Source: Ruminococcus sp.
GTDB lineage: Bacteria > Bacillota > Clostridia > Oscillospirales > Ruminococcaceae
Reading direction: 5' to 3'
DNA length: 7,315 bases
Assembly (NCBI GenBank): GCA_029063695.1
Contig: JAIDNR010000239.1
Span: forward strand, 1-7,315
A model generated the notes under the pieces. That model saw nothing but the letters and a program-made list of their open reading frames with translations. It was not told the DNA's origin and did no database searches. Numbering within the stretch: position 1 is the first letter of the stretch; each line of letters begins with the position of its first letter. Positions 1 to 6,820 of the stretch are shown here, in pieces. The translations under genes and the position numbers were made by a program.

Positions 1-21
1 GCTGTATATATATAGTGCCAT
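1..21 (-). CDS. Start of the next operon gene (first 7 codons, cut by window edge)
   Basis: An ATG on the minus strand at 21-19 opens a frame reading MALYIYS up to the window edge. It is preceded by a good ribosome binding site (GGAAGGAAG, about 28-36) at a usable 6-nt spacing, and lies 33 bp after the stop of the upstream gene without any hairpin between them. Seven residues cannot be assigned to a family. The entry matters because it shows the operon continues past this window. Confidence 0.6.
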
Positions 22-54
22 AAACAACTTCCTTCCCTGCTGAAAAATTAATGA

Positions 55-897
55 TTACTTTCTTTTTGCACTGAAAATGTTCTTAGCAATTTTCTTCTTT
101 TTCTTCGCCTGTTTCAGCAAATCATCTTTTGACATTGCAGGAACTTTACTTTCACTGTTGGTAGTTGTGCTTGCTAGCGTATTATTTGATGAAGAAGAAA
201 TTGTGGCAACTTCCTTGTCAACAGCAGGAGCTTCATAAAACGGATTTGTTACATCAATATCAAATCCACTGGAAAAATCAGCAGGTGCACCGAGCTCAGA
301 CGTTTCTTCAGATGATTCTGCATTTGAATCTGAAACAAGCCCCATTTTTTCAAAAGCATTGTTTCCTGATGATTCAGTTTCCTGACTGTCAAATCCTTCA
401 AAAAAGTCCTCAGACTTTGATTTTTCGGTTTCTGATTCTGTCGGCTTTACTTCTTCAGTTCTGAACTCCTCATGTTTTGATTCAACAGATTTCTGCACAT
501 CGGGCTGAATACCTCCGACAAGTTCGCAGGCCTTAACAGATTCATTCTGTGAAATAAAAACTTCACATTTGCCGTTATCGGAATCAGACTCAATCATCAT
601 GGCAACACCGCCGCTATCCGGCTTGACAACACTGAAATCAGCAAGTGAAAGTGTTATCATCTGACGGACTTTTGTTTGTCCTGCACTTCGCAACGCATTT
701 ACTGCAAGATATTCAGCAGGCACAGACTGAACAGCACCGTTATTAAGCGATATTCCTGTAATTCCTGCAAAAACATCATGTTTGTTTGTCAAGAATGCAC
801 AAATCATTGCAGCTCCTGACGATGCACAATCGGGTCTCTGTTTTACCAGAGCTTCCGCATATTCTCTGACCATATTGTAAAAAAAATTTGTACCCAT
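55..897 (-). CDS. Protein with inactive cytidine-deaminase-like domain and Ser/Glu-rich tail
   Basis: A 280-aa protein from the ATG at 897; a GTG three codons upstream is possible, but a GGTGAT site 4 nt before the ATG favours the ATG. Residues about 1-130 are compact and resemble the cytidine deaminase fold: a helix, a strand pair with GITG, then PAEYLAV (60-66) where active enzymes have C/HAE plus a helix, then a hydrophobic strand and a KPD turn (92-94). The first zinc ligand is Pro60 and no PCxxC motif follows, so deaminase chemistry is not expected. Residues about 131-255 are rich in Ser, Glu, Thr and Asn and look disordered, with two DFxxGFD motifs (164-170, 207-213). The end is strongly basic, with DDLLKQA (258-264) followed by a run of Lys. 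It directly follows the phosphatase gene, and its Ser-rich tail is a candidate kinase substrate (inference). The fold call is by eye; the function is unknown. Confidence 0.85.
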   Translation of the reverse strand: MGTNFFYNMVREYAEALVKQRPDCASSGAAMICAFLTNKHDVFAGITGISLNNGAVQSVPAEYLAVNALRSAGQTKVRQMITLSLADFSVVKPDSGGVAMMIESDSDNGKCEVFISQNESVKACELVGGIQPDVQKSVESKHEEFRTEEVKPTESETEKSKSEDFFEGFDSQETESSGNNAFEKMGLVSDSNAESSEETSELGAPADFSSGFDIDVTNPFYEAPAVDKEVATISSSSNNTLASTTTNSESKVPAMSKDDLLKQAKKKKKIAKNIFSAKRK

Positions 898-901
898 AGT
901 A

Positions 902-907
902 ATCACC
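902..907 (-). promoter_or_regulatory. Weak ribosome binding site deciding the start of the 280-aa gene
   Basis: GGTGAT on the minus strand matches the distal part of the 16S anti-Shine-Dalgarno complement (GGAGGTGATC) and lies 4 nt before the ATG at 897. The alternative GTG codon (906-904) overlaps this site, which argues against it as the start. It is weaker than the AAGGAG-type sites of the neighbouring genes, so this protein may be made at a lower level. Confidence 0.4.
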
Positions 908-924
908 GATTTTCTTTATAACAT

Positions 925-1818
925 TTAATTCTGTTTAACTTTTCCTGAAATCTGACGCTGTTTATTTTCCTTGATTTTCTGCTTTAAAACACCGAGTCGT
1001 GAATTTATAAGTTCCTTATCGAAAATACATGAAAGCGAAATATCGTCCTGTGTTCCGTAGTTGGAACGTTTCTTAAGATTTTTGACCACAGCCGATTCAA
1101 AAGCCTCGGCTTCCGAAAGCTGACTTGTAATAATTGCATGATAATCAAGAAAATCATCATCACTGCCGAATGAAGTATATAAACCGTCCGTTGAAACATA
1201 TAATGCAAGAACTTTTTTATCACCAATATAAAAACTGTCAAACATTGATGCAGCATTTGCATTACAGATTGATGCAGTTATGTTTGCAGGATTCGATTCT
1301 TCATAGTCTATAAGCAGAGCAGTCGAACCGTCCTCAAAAACGCCGACAAGACTTCCATCACCTATCTGAAAACCAAATGAAAATTCCTTGCAGGCAACAA
1401 CGGCAACAAGAGTTGTACCATAATATGATTCCACAGGTATTTTTGCAAATTCTTCCTTTGTAAAATCCGCTTTTTCTTGCGAAGTAACAGGATTATTCCT
1501 GAAATGCTCCGCAACGGAAACATTCCACCTTGAAATAATCTGCTTCTGGATATTTCTTATAACCATATCATGATTTTTCGGAAAATTGCTGTCAAACTCC
1601 TCTGGATTTTCATAAAATTTTTCAATTGTTGCAAGAGTACTTTCAACGGCAATCTTTGAACCGATATTGCTTCTGAAATGCTTCTTGCTGCCATGACCGT
1701 CCGCAACGACGGCAACGGCATAATTTTCTCCTGCAAAATGTGCGGAACTGTCCTGACAGACAATATTCTTTATCTCGTGACTTGCACCTTTTACGGAACT
1801 GCTGAATCCACTGAACAT
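925..1818 (-). CDS. PP2C-family serine/threonine phosphatase (TerY-P/YegK type)
   Basis: A 297-aa metal-dependent protein phosphatase of the PP2C family, expected to remove phosphate from Ser/Thr in the cytoplasm. The family motifs occur in order: GxSH with QD (11-23), VVADGHGS (37-44), GTTLVAVV (134-141), GDGS (153-156), STDGLY (209-214) and TQDDISL (257-263). The metal-binding aspartates (D23, D40, D211, D259) are present, so an active enzyme is expected. Length is normal for the compact bacterial form; there is no signal peptide or membrane segment, and the C-terminal tail (about 270-297) is Lys/Gln-rich. An in-frame ATG at 1848 would add 10 residues, but the AAAGGAG site lies inside that extension, 10 nt before the ATG at 1818, so the shorter start is chosen. 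The gene sits between the vWA gene and the deaminase-like gene and is the likely counter-enzyme to the kinase two genes upstream. Confidence 0.93.
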   Translation of the reverse strand: MFSGFSSSVKGASHEIKNIVCQDSSAHFAGENYAVAVVADGHGSKKHFRSNIGSKIAVESTLATIEKFYENPEEFDSNFPKNHDMVIRNIQKQIISRWNVSVAEHFRNNPVTSQEKADFTKEEFAKIPVESYYGTTLVAVVACKEFSFGFQIGDGSLVGVFEDGSTALLIDYEESNPANITASICNANAASMFDSFYIGDKKVLALYVSTDGLYTSFGSDDDFLDYHAIITSQLSEAEAFESAVVKNLKKRSNYGTQDDISLSCIFDKELINSRLGVLKQKIKENKQRQISGKVKQN

Positions 1819-1828
1819 ATTAATCAAA

Positions 1829-1835
1829 CTCCTTT
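1829..1835 (-). promoter_or_regulatory. Ribosome binding site deciding the PP2C start
   Basis: AAAGGAG on the minus strand lies 10 nt upstream of the ATG at 1818. It falls within the coding frame that would begin at 1848, whose own upstream sequence has no comparable site. This supports translation from 1818 and a 38-bp gap after the vWA stop codon. Confidence 0.7.
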
Positions 1836-1856
1836 CGATACCAAGCATTCAGGTGA

Positions 1857-2654
1857 TTACCAGCCTGTGTCGAAAGAAACATTGCTTGTATCGTCCTGCG
1901 AAACAAGCTCCTGAATCTGCTGACCAAGAAGTTTCTGCTTTGCTGCAAAAACATCTTCTTCGTGCAGTTCCTTGCTTGATTCATCAGAAAGCGTCATACT
2001 TTTACTTCCGATTTGTGAAGCAGTAACAGCAACAATTTTAATCATCTGAGCAAGCTGACTGCCTGTATATGCATGAACTACAGTATCGGGAGAACCTGTA
2101 AACTCAGCAAGCATATCGTCATTTGCTTCATTTCCGATTCCGAGAGCTGCTTTAAGTCCGAACTTATACCAACTGTTTGACTTGAGAGATTTTAATCCTT
2201 TCTTGTAATCATCGGAAGGATAGCCGTCTGTCATAAGGAAAATTACGGGTGCAAACGAAAGAGACGGTGAATTCAAAAAGCTGTTTCGTGACATTCTTGA
2301 GGAAATTTCCTCAAAAGCTGCACCCATGCTTGTAACGCCTGAAGCTTCCAGTCTTGCCCACTCAAATTCTTCAATGGAAATCGGAGTTGAATACATCCAT
2401 TTTACATCGGTTGAAAAAGTAAGAACAGCAATTTTTACGTCTGTGTCAGCTTCACCTACTCGTCTTATCTCAGGAATAAGCTCTTCCATAACGGTATTAA
2501 GCTCACCCATTTTCTTTCCTCTCATACTTGCAGAGGTATCAATCATAAAAAATATAACAAGACTTTTTTTGGAAACACTTGTCGCACCAAGCGGGTCATC
2601 ATCATCAAAGTCAAGCAGACTGTCAGGTACAGTATTTTCATTTATATTGCTCAT
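1857..2654 (-). CDS. TerY/YegL-like von Willebrand factor A domain protein
   Basis: A 265-aa vWA-domain protein, a class that binds protein partners through a metal ion-dependent adhesion site (MIDAS). The MIDAS is complete: DTSASM (D39, S41, S43), a Thr in GVTSMGAA (T108) and MTDGYPSDD (D143). The fold spans about residues 30-215, with hydrophobic strands at SLVIFFMID, VKIAVLTF and VIFLMTDG. An acidic stretch (LLDFDDDDPLG) precedes the domain and a charged helical tail rich in Gln and Lys follows it. No signal peptide is seen, so it should be cytoplasmic. An AAAGGAAG site lies 9 nt before the chosen ATG; a TTG three codons earlier abuts that site and is rejected. It lies between the kinase and PP2C genes, the arrangement of TerY-P triads and of E. 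coli YegL with YegI/YegK. A likely role, by inference, is bridging kinase and phosphatase to partners. Confidence 0.93.
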   Translation of the reverse strand: MSNINENTVPDSLLDFDDDDPLGATSVSKKSLVIFFMIDTSASMRGKKMGELNTVMEELIPEIRRVGEADTDVKIAVLTFSTDVKWMYSTPISIEEFEWARLEASGVTSMGAAFEEISSRMSRNSFLNSPSLSFAPVIFLMTDGYPSDDYKKGLKSLKSNSWYKFGLKAALGIGNEANDDMLAEFTGSPDTVVHAYTGSQLAQMIKIVAVTASQIGSKSMTLSDESSKELHEEDVFAAKQKLLGQQIQELVSQDDTSNVSFDTGW

Positions 2655-2663
2655 TATACACAA

Positions 2664-2671
2664 CTTCCTTT
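2664..2671 (-). promoter_or_regulatory. Ribosome binding site deciding the vWA start
   Basis: AAAGGAAG on the minus strand lies 9 nt upstream of the ATG at 2654. The in-frame TTG at 2663-2661 directly abuts the site, leaving no spacer, so the ATG is the better start. Confidence 0.65.
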
Positions 2672-2678
2672 CAGGTAA

Positions 2679-4022
2679 TTAAATTTTTGCGGTAACTCCG
2701 CCGAAATCAATTTCAAGGTCTTTCCAGATAGGACAGCCTTTTCCGGGCGATATATCATAGAAAATACCGTCGGGCATTTTCACTCTCCATGACTTTTCGG
2801 AGCAGTTTTTAATACCGAGAACACCAGGTCTGAGTTTGTTTTCAACAAGCTCTCCGGCAACATTAAGAAAATCATCACAGTCGGGATAAATTTCACACTC
2901 AAAGAACTTGCGTCCCAGATAAAGTGGAACACGATTTTCGGTGTTTGAAAATCCGATTGTAGCAAACTTCATGCCGCATTTCGGACATCTGTATGTTTTA
3001 TTGTCGGGTTTCTCAAACATGGACGTAAAATTAGTCCTTCCACAGCCGCACATAATAATTTCAGAACGCAGGCGAATAAAAAGCGACTGCCATTCATTTT
3101 CGATAATACGCTTGTTCGGGTCTGATATTCCGACAGTAAATGAACGGACAAAAGCATCTTTTATATAGTCGGGATAAAGTCTCCAGAACTTTATTACATT
3201 GTCATGAATACCACGTACAGGACGGTTTGAAGCATCGTCCGGGTCATAGACAAAAAGTGCATTCTGTCCATAATGTTTAAGTTCAGAAATTTCAGTAAGG
3301 CAAACGTCCTTTACAACTTTTTCGCCTTCCATCGGGTCACCTCTGAAAAGCAGTTTGAAAAGAACCACAGCAAGAGAATATTTATCGGTCTGAACATCGG
3401 GCTTTGATACTCCACGAACAACTTCGGGAGCCATATATCCGGGTTTACCGCCGATTCCGAAATTGCTTCCCTCAGGGGCGATATTATCACAGTCACAGAC
3501 AAGAACCGCACCTGTATCGACATTGATAAAGAAACCGCCGTCATTCAAATCCTGATAACTTTTTCCTGCACGGTGAAGTTGACGAAATGCATTAACGATA
3601 TTGATAACAGCAGTAACCATAGCATAAAGCGTGGAAAAACGGACTGTTTTCTTTGTAGCACGTCCTGTAAGAGGGTCTATTACAAGTTTATATGTATTGA
3701 GAATATCGACAAAAGAATCAAAGCTGTCGGGTTTCAGTTCCATAATGTAACCAAAGCTTCCGTCGGGCAAAACTTTTGTAAGATACTTAGGCCAAAGAAA
3801 TCGATTGCTTGGTGCACCGTCTGAAATATTATTCTGAATATTTTTTCGGAAGTCCTCAGGCTTTTTGATTTTGTCTATATCATACCATTTCAATGCCCAT
3901 TTCATTCCGTTAAATTCAACAAGATAAACCACACCCTGACCACCGCTTCCGATGATTTCAAGAACTTTAGCCTTTCCGCCAAATTCCAAATCAACTTCCT
4001 GTCCTATTTTAAGTTCAAGCAT
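2679..4022 (-). CDS. Serine/threonine protein kinase with C-terminal zinc ribbon (YegI/TerY-P type)
   Basis: A 447-aa cytoplasmic kinase-fold protein. Residues about 15-320 carry a glycine loop (GSGGQGVVY, 25-33), the ATP-anchoring Lys in ALKWY (K45), the catalytic loop SYQDLNDGG (155-163) with D158, a DFG equivalent in VCDCDN (175-180), an APE motif (198-200) and a TDKYSLAV segment (212-219). YQD in place of HRD is usual for this family, but the Mg-binding Asn five residues after D158 is Gly163, so activity may be altered. A zinc ribbon follows (C325, C327, C346, C349), then an 80-residue region with LGIKNCSEKSW and a final IDFGG, probably a small beta domain. There is no membrane segment. 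An AAAGGAG site lies 9 nt before the ATG. The gene is next to the vWA and PP2C genes, completing the triad; the phosphatase is its likely antagonist. The kinase-fold call is firm; substrate and activity are unknown. Confidence 0.93.
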   Translation of the reverse strand: MLELKIGQEVDLEFGGKAKVLEIIGSGGQGVVYLVEFNGMKWALKWYDIDKIKKPEDFRKNIQNNISDGAPSNRFLWPKYLTKVLPDGSFGYIMELKPDSFDSFVDILNTYKLVIDPLTGRATKKTVRFSTLYAMVTAVINIVNAFRQLHRAGKSYQDLNDGGFFINVDTGAVLVCDCDNIAPEGSNFGIGGKPGYMAPEVVRGVSKPDVQTDKYSLAVVLFKLLFRGDPMEGEKVVKDVCLTEISELKHYGQNALFVYDPDDASNRPVRGIHDNVIKFWRLYPDYIKDAFVRSFTVGISDPNKRIIENEWQSLFIRLRSEIIMCGCGRTNFTSMFEKPDNKTYRCPKCGMKFATIGFSNTENRVPLYLGRKFFECEIYPDCDDFLNVAGELVENKLRPGVLGIKNCSEKSWRVKMPDGIFYDISPGKGCPIWKDLEIDFGGVTAKI

Positions 4023-4039
4023 TTGAATAATCTCCTTTC

Positions 4040-5092
4040 TCAGAACTCAGCTCTCAGGTCTTTGCCGACCGCAACGGTTTCTACTTTTATTTTATTATCA
4101 ATGCAGTATCTGTGAGTATATGAATTTTCATAGCATCGTATAGTGAGTTCGGGACAATAGAGAAAAGCGTTTTCGTCAATAAATTTTATACTGTTCGGAA
4201 GATAAAGCTTTTTCAATTTTTCACAGCCTGAAAAAGCCTGCATACCAATACTGCTGACAGTTGACGGAATCTCAACTATTTCAAGCGACTCACAGCAAAG
4301 AAAAGTATTATCCTCAATTTCAAGAACACCTTCGGGAATTGTGATTTTTTCAAGTTCTGTACACTGGCTGAATGCACCCTGATGAATCATTCTTACAGAA
4401 GCAGGAAGTTCGATAAGTCTGAGATGCTTACAGCTTGAAAAAGAATATTCGCCTATCTCAACAATAGTCGGCGGAAGCTTTACAGTACGCACAAGTTTGT
4501 ACTTATCAAAGCAGAATCCCTCTATTTTTGTGTAGTCCTTTGAAATTACAATGTTCTTTGAAAGTCTGAATCTTACAGCATCAACAGGACGGAAAATCAT
4601 TTCAGGAACATTTTTGCGGATTTCTTTGTCAGCATCATTTTTATTGTTGACTGCTGCAACCTGCTCAACAGGCTTTTCCTCAACAACATGAATCTTATAA
4701 GGCCATTTCAGCATATAAGTCAGGCAGACAAGGACAAATTCAGCCGCCATTTCAGAAATAAAGCATTCGCTTATAAGACAGCTCCTTGCCCGCATTACAG
4801 CAATATCCTTGTTTTCTTCCGCAAGCATATTTTTCAGAACTCCGGATTCAATTGTATAGATAAGCAGACGGCATTCAGACTTGAAATCGGTCATATAATC
4901 TCTCAGCAGAGCTATGAGACTTCTTGTATTTACAGGAGAGTTTTTGAAATTCTCAACAATCAGCTTACGCAGGATTCTCTGTATAGCCATAGAATTTTCA
5001 AATCCCTCTACATTTTGCAGTATCGGAGCTCCGCATTCCCTGCACGCTAAATCGTCAGGGTGAAGCTCCGCATTACAGATTTCGCATTGCAT
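4040..5092 (-). CDS. Zinc-ribbon protein with BspA-like leucine-rich repeats
   Basis: A 350-aa protein with three parts. Residues 1-22 form a zinc ribbon (C3, C6, C17, C20). Residues about 30-165 are mainly helical and end in a polar linker; this region is not recognised. Residues about 199-321 are at least five units of 23 residues of the BspA/LRR_5 kind, with a pattern near CxxLxxIxIPxxVxxIxxxAFxx, closed by the usual cap-like segment (TIRCYENSYTHRYC). BspA-like repeats are mostly known from secreted or surface proteins, but there is no signal peptide here and the N-terminus is a zinc ribbon, so a cytoplasmic binding or scaffold role is more likely. An AAGGAG site lies 10 nt before the ATG. 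It lies 21 bp after the hydrogenase-like gene and 17 bp before the kinase gene, hinting that it connects the sensor and the kinase (inference). Confidence 0.9.
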   Translation of the reverse strand: MQCEICNAELHPDDLACRECGAPILQNVEGFENSMAIQRILRKLIVENFKNSPVNTRSLIALLRDYMTDFKSECRLLIYTIESGVLKNMLAEENKDIAVMRARSCLISECFISEMAAEFVLVCLTYMLKWPYKIHVVEEKPVEQVAAVNNKNDADKEIRKNVPEMIFRPVDAVRFRLSKNIVISKDYTKIEGFCFDKYKLVRTVKLPPTIVEIGEYSFSSCKHLRLIELPASVRMIHQGAFSQCTELEKITIPEGVLEIEDNTFLCCESLEIVEIPSTVSSIGMQAFSGCEKLKKLYLPNSIKFIDENAFLYCPELTIRCYENSYTHRYCIDNKIKVETVAVGKDLRAEF

Positions 5093-5113
5093 AAATTTAA
5101 TTCTCCTTATAGA

Positions 5114-6799
5114 TTAGTTTCTGATATTTACTGTTTCATTAAGAGTTTCATTAATTCCGTCAACAAGATTTCTGATTTCAAGAATTGACTGGATAATAAG
5201 ATTTGAGCTTTGATTTGTTGTATTTACATTCTCATCAAGCACACTGAATGCCTTAAGAGTAGTTTCAAGAATAAGGACCATCTGCTTAACACTTTCAGCG
5301 TCCATAATCTCATTGCTTTCACAGAATGCAACAATATTGGTAAGAAGTTCATTTACAACGTGTGCTCTTTCACTTGTTTTATTTGTAGAATCACCAATAG
5401 TATCAATATTATTCTTTATTTCACTGACATTATTTTTAAGTTTTTCGGAAAGAGCAAGACATCTTAATGTAATATCTGTAAGTCTTTCGTGCTGTGCAGT
5501 AAGTTCACTATGACGTGCAGTAAGGACCGATTTTGCATGGACAATGCAGTTATCTGGTGTATTCAGACCTCTGCATATAGCTGTAGCCATATCATGGCAT
5601 GAATGATAACCGCAGGCATGACAGTCAAAATGCCTGTCTGCCTCTGTATGCTTACCCATAAGCTCGAAAACCGCATCAAGCTGTTTATCGGAAGGAAGCG
5701 GAGAAGGTGTGAGTCTCCTATATGTTCTCATAAAGTCTGATATTCTCAGTTCTTCGTCAAACTTCTTGAAAAGCTTATCTTCACCCTTACCCAGAAATCC
5801 TGTTTTACGGCGTTTTTTTGCCTCCTTTTCGACTTCTCTCATAGTAGCCATAACATCAAATACTGTCTGATTCGTACCAGATGCAGGACCTACATTGCAA
5901 CCGAACTCACATGAAAGAACATCGAAAACTTCGGGGTGTTTGAATTCAGGCATTTCAGCATACATATCAAGTTCTGGATACACCTTATGAACACCCTCGG
6001 AAGTTGTAATATTTATATCGGGATTGTGAAGCCAGAGGTTATCACGAAGTCCGCCCGGACGTGGATAAACCGCACCGACCTGTCCTTGCTGGTCATCGAA
6101 ATGATATTCAAAATCGTGTTCTGAATTTGAATGGATTTTTATTCCGTTCGCATCAAAATATTCTGTAAGCTTATTGAAAGTCACATTGAACTCAACAAGA
6201 CCTGTTTCCTGAAATTCCGTTTTCTTTGCAATACACGGTGAAAGAACAGCTATGGGATTTGTACGTCTGAGGTACTTTTTGATATATGTAACTGCACAGG
6301 CAATCGGACTGTGAATCGGAGCAAGATTATTCAGAAGTTTCGGCTGATATATTTCAATATACTTAACAATAGCAGCACATGGCTGAGTAATGACATTACC
6401 GACTTTTCTGTTTTCAATAGCTCTGAGATGTGCCCATGTACAGATGTCTGCACCTAAAGAAACATCATAAATGATACAGCCCTTGTTTCTGAACCAGTCA
6501 AGAATACCAATCCACTGATTCGGAAAAACAGACTTGATAGCAGGAGTAGCAAGAATTATAAGTTTTTCCTTTGAAAGCCTCTGCATACATTCCCTTGTAT
6601 CATCAATATAGTCTCTTGCACCATGATTGCAGGTTCTTACGCATTCACCGCAGGTTATACACTTATCTGGATTTACTGTTGTTACAAATCTGCCGTCCTC
6701 AAGCATTTTGGTAATATTGGCTTCGGGAGCGGGGCAGTTTCTTACGCAGGCATTACACCCCACGCACTTTTCAGGCTTTACAATAATAATTTCGTTCAT
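5114..6799 (-). CDS. Sensory-type [FeFe]-hydrogenase-like protein with coiled-coil tail
   Basis: A 561-aa cytoplasmic iron-sulfur protein. Residues 12-57 hold two ferredoxin-type 4Fe-4S motifs (C12, C15, C18, C22; C47, C50, C53, C57). Residues about 78-320 match the H-cluster domain of [FeFe] hydrogenase: TQPCAAI (138-144) for TSCCPxW, SPCIAKK (187-193) for MPCxxKK, and SCEFGCNVG (296-304) for the last motif. All four H-cluster cysteines (C141, C189, C297, C301) remain, but the proton-relay Cys is Pro140 and the two active-site Met positions are Ser187 and Leu295, as in sensory (group C/D) rather than catalytic enzymes. Residues 393-418 form a further Fe-S motif (CxxCGxxxC with a distant Cys). 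Residues about 424-561 are helical and coiled-coil-like, resembling chemoreceptor helices, with no PAS domain. An AAGGAG site lies 8 nt before the ATG. The likely role is sensing H2 or redox state for the downstream kinase/phosphatase genes; H2 turnover is doubtful. Confidence 0.92.
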   Translation of the reverse strand: MNEIIIVKPEKCVGCNACVRNCPAPEANITKMLEDGRFVTTVNPDKCITCGECVRTCNHGARDYIDDTRECMQRLSKEKLIILATPAIKSVFPNQWIGILDWFRNKGCIIYDVSLGADICTWAHLRAIENRKVGNVITQPCAAIVKYIEIYQPKLLNNLAPIHSPIACAVTYIKKYLRRTNPIAVLSPCIAKKTEFQETGLVEFNVTFNKLTEYFDANGIKIHSNSEHDFEYHFDDQQGQVGAVYPRPGGLRDNLWLHNPDINITTSEGVHKVYPELDMYAEMPEFKHPEVFDVLSCEFGCNVGPASGTNQTVFDVMATMREVEKEAKKRRKTGFLGKGEDKLFKKFDEELRISDFMRTYRRLTPSPLPSDKQLDAVFELMGKHTEADRHFDCHACGYHSCHDMATAICRGLNTPDNCIVHAKSVLTARHSELTAQHERLTDITLRCLALSEKLKNNVSEIKNNIDTIGDSTNKTSERAHVVNELLTNIVAFCESNEIMDAESVKQMVLILETTLKAFSVLDENVNTTNQSSNLIIQSILEIRNLVDGINETLNETVNIRN

Positions 6800-6820
6800 T
6801 TCTAATTCTCCTTAATTAAT

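Noticed and set aside
5..14. TATATATATA run, resembling a promoter element.
   Set aside because: It lies after a good ribosome binding site and ATG and is read as codons of the next gene (Leu-Tyr-Ile-Tyr); no -35 partner is evident.
1052..1067. Inverted repeat GTTCC-N6-GGAAC.
   Set aside because: It lies within the conserved end of the PP2C coding region (Asn-Tyr-Gly before QDD), is short, and has no T-run, so it is likely chance.
1819..1848. A longer PP2C reading frame starting at the ATG at 1848, adding 10 residues.
   Set aside because: The strong AAAGGAG site lies inside this extension at the right distance from the ATG at 1818, and the extra residues are outside the PP2C fold.
4688..5050. 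Plus-strand open frame of 120 codons.
   Set aside because: It is antisense to the zinc-ribbon/LRR gene, has no convincing ribosome binding site and no family resemblance. The other plus-strand frames (such as 2326-2682 and 165-464) are rejected for the same reason.
2679..5092. A tellurite-resistance (Ter) or defence locus as the function of the triad.
   Set aside because: No TerD, TerC, TerB, nuclease, helicase or other effector gene is visible; the only sensor-like partner is the hydrogenase-like protein. Neighbours outside the window could change this.
5114..6799. A catalytic, H2-producing [FeFe] hydrogenase.
   Set aside because: The proton-relay Cys and both active-site Met positions are substituted, and the gene sits among signalling genes rather than with electron-transfer subunits.
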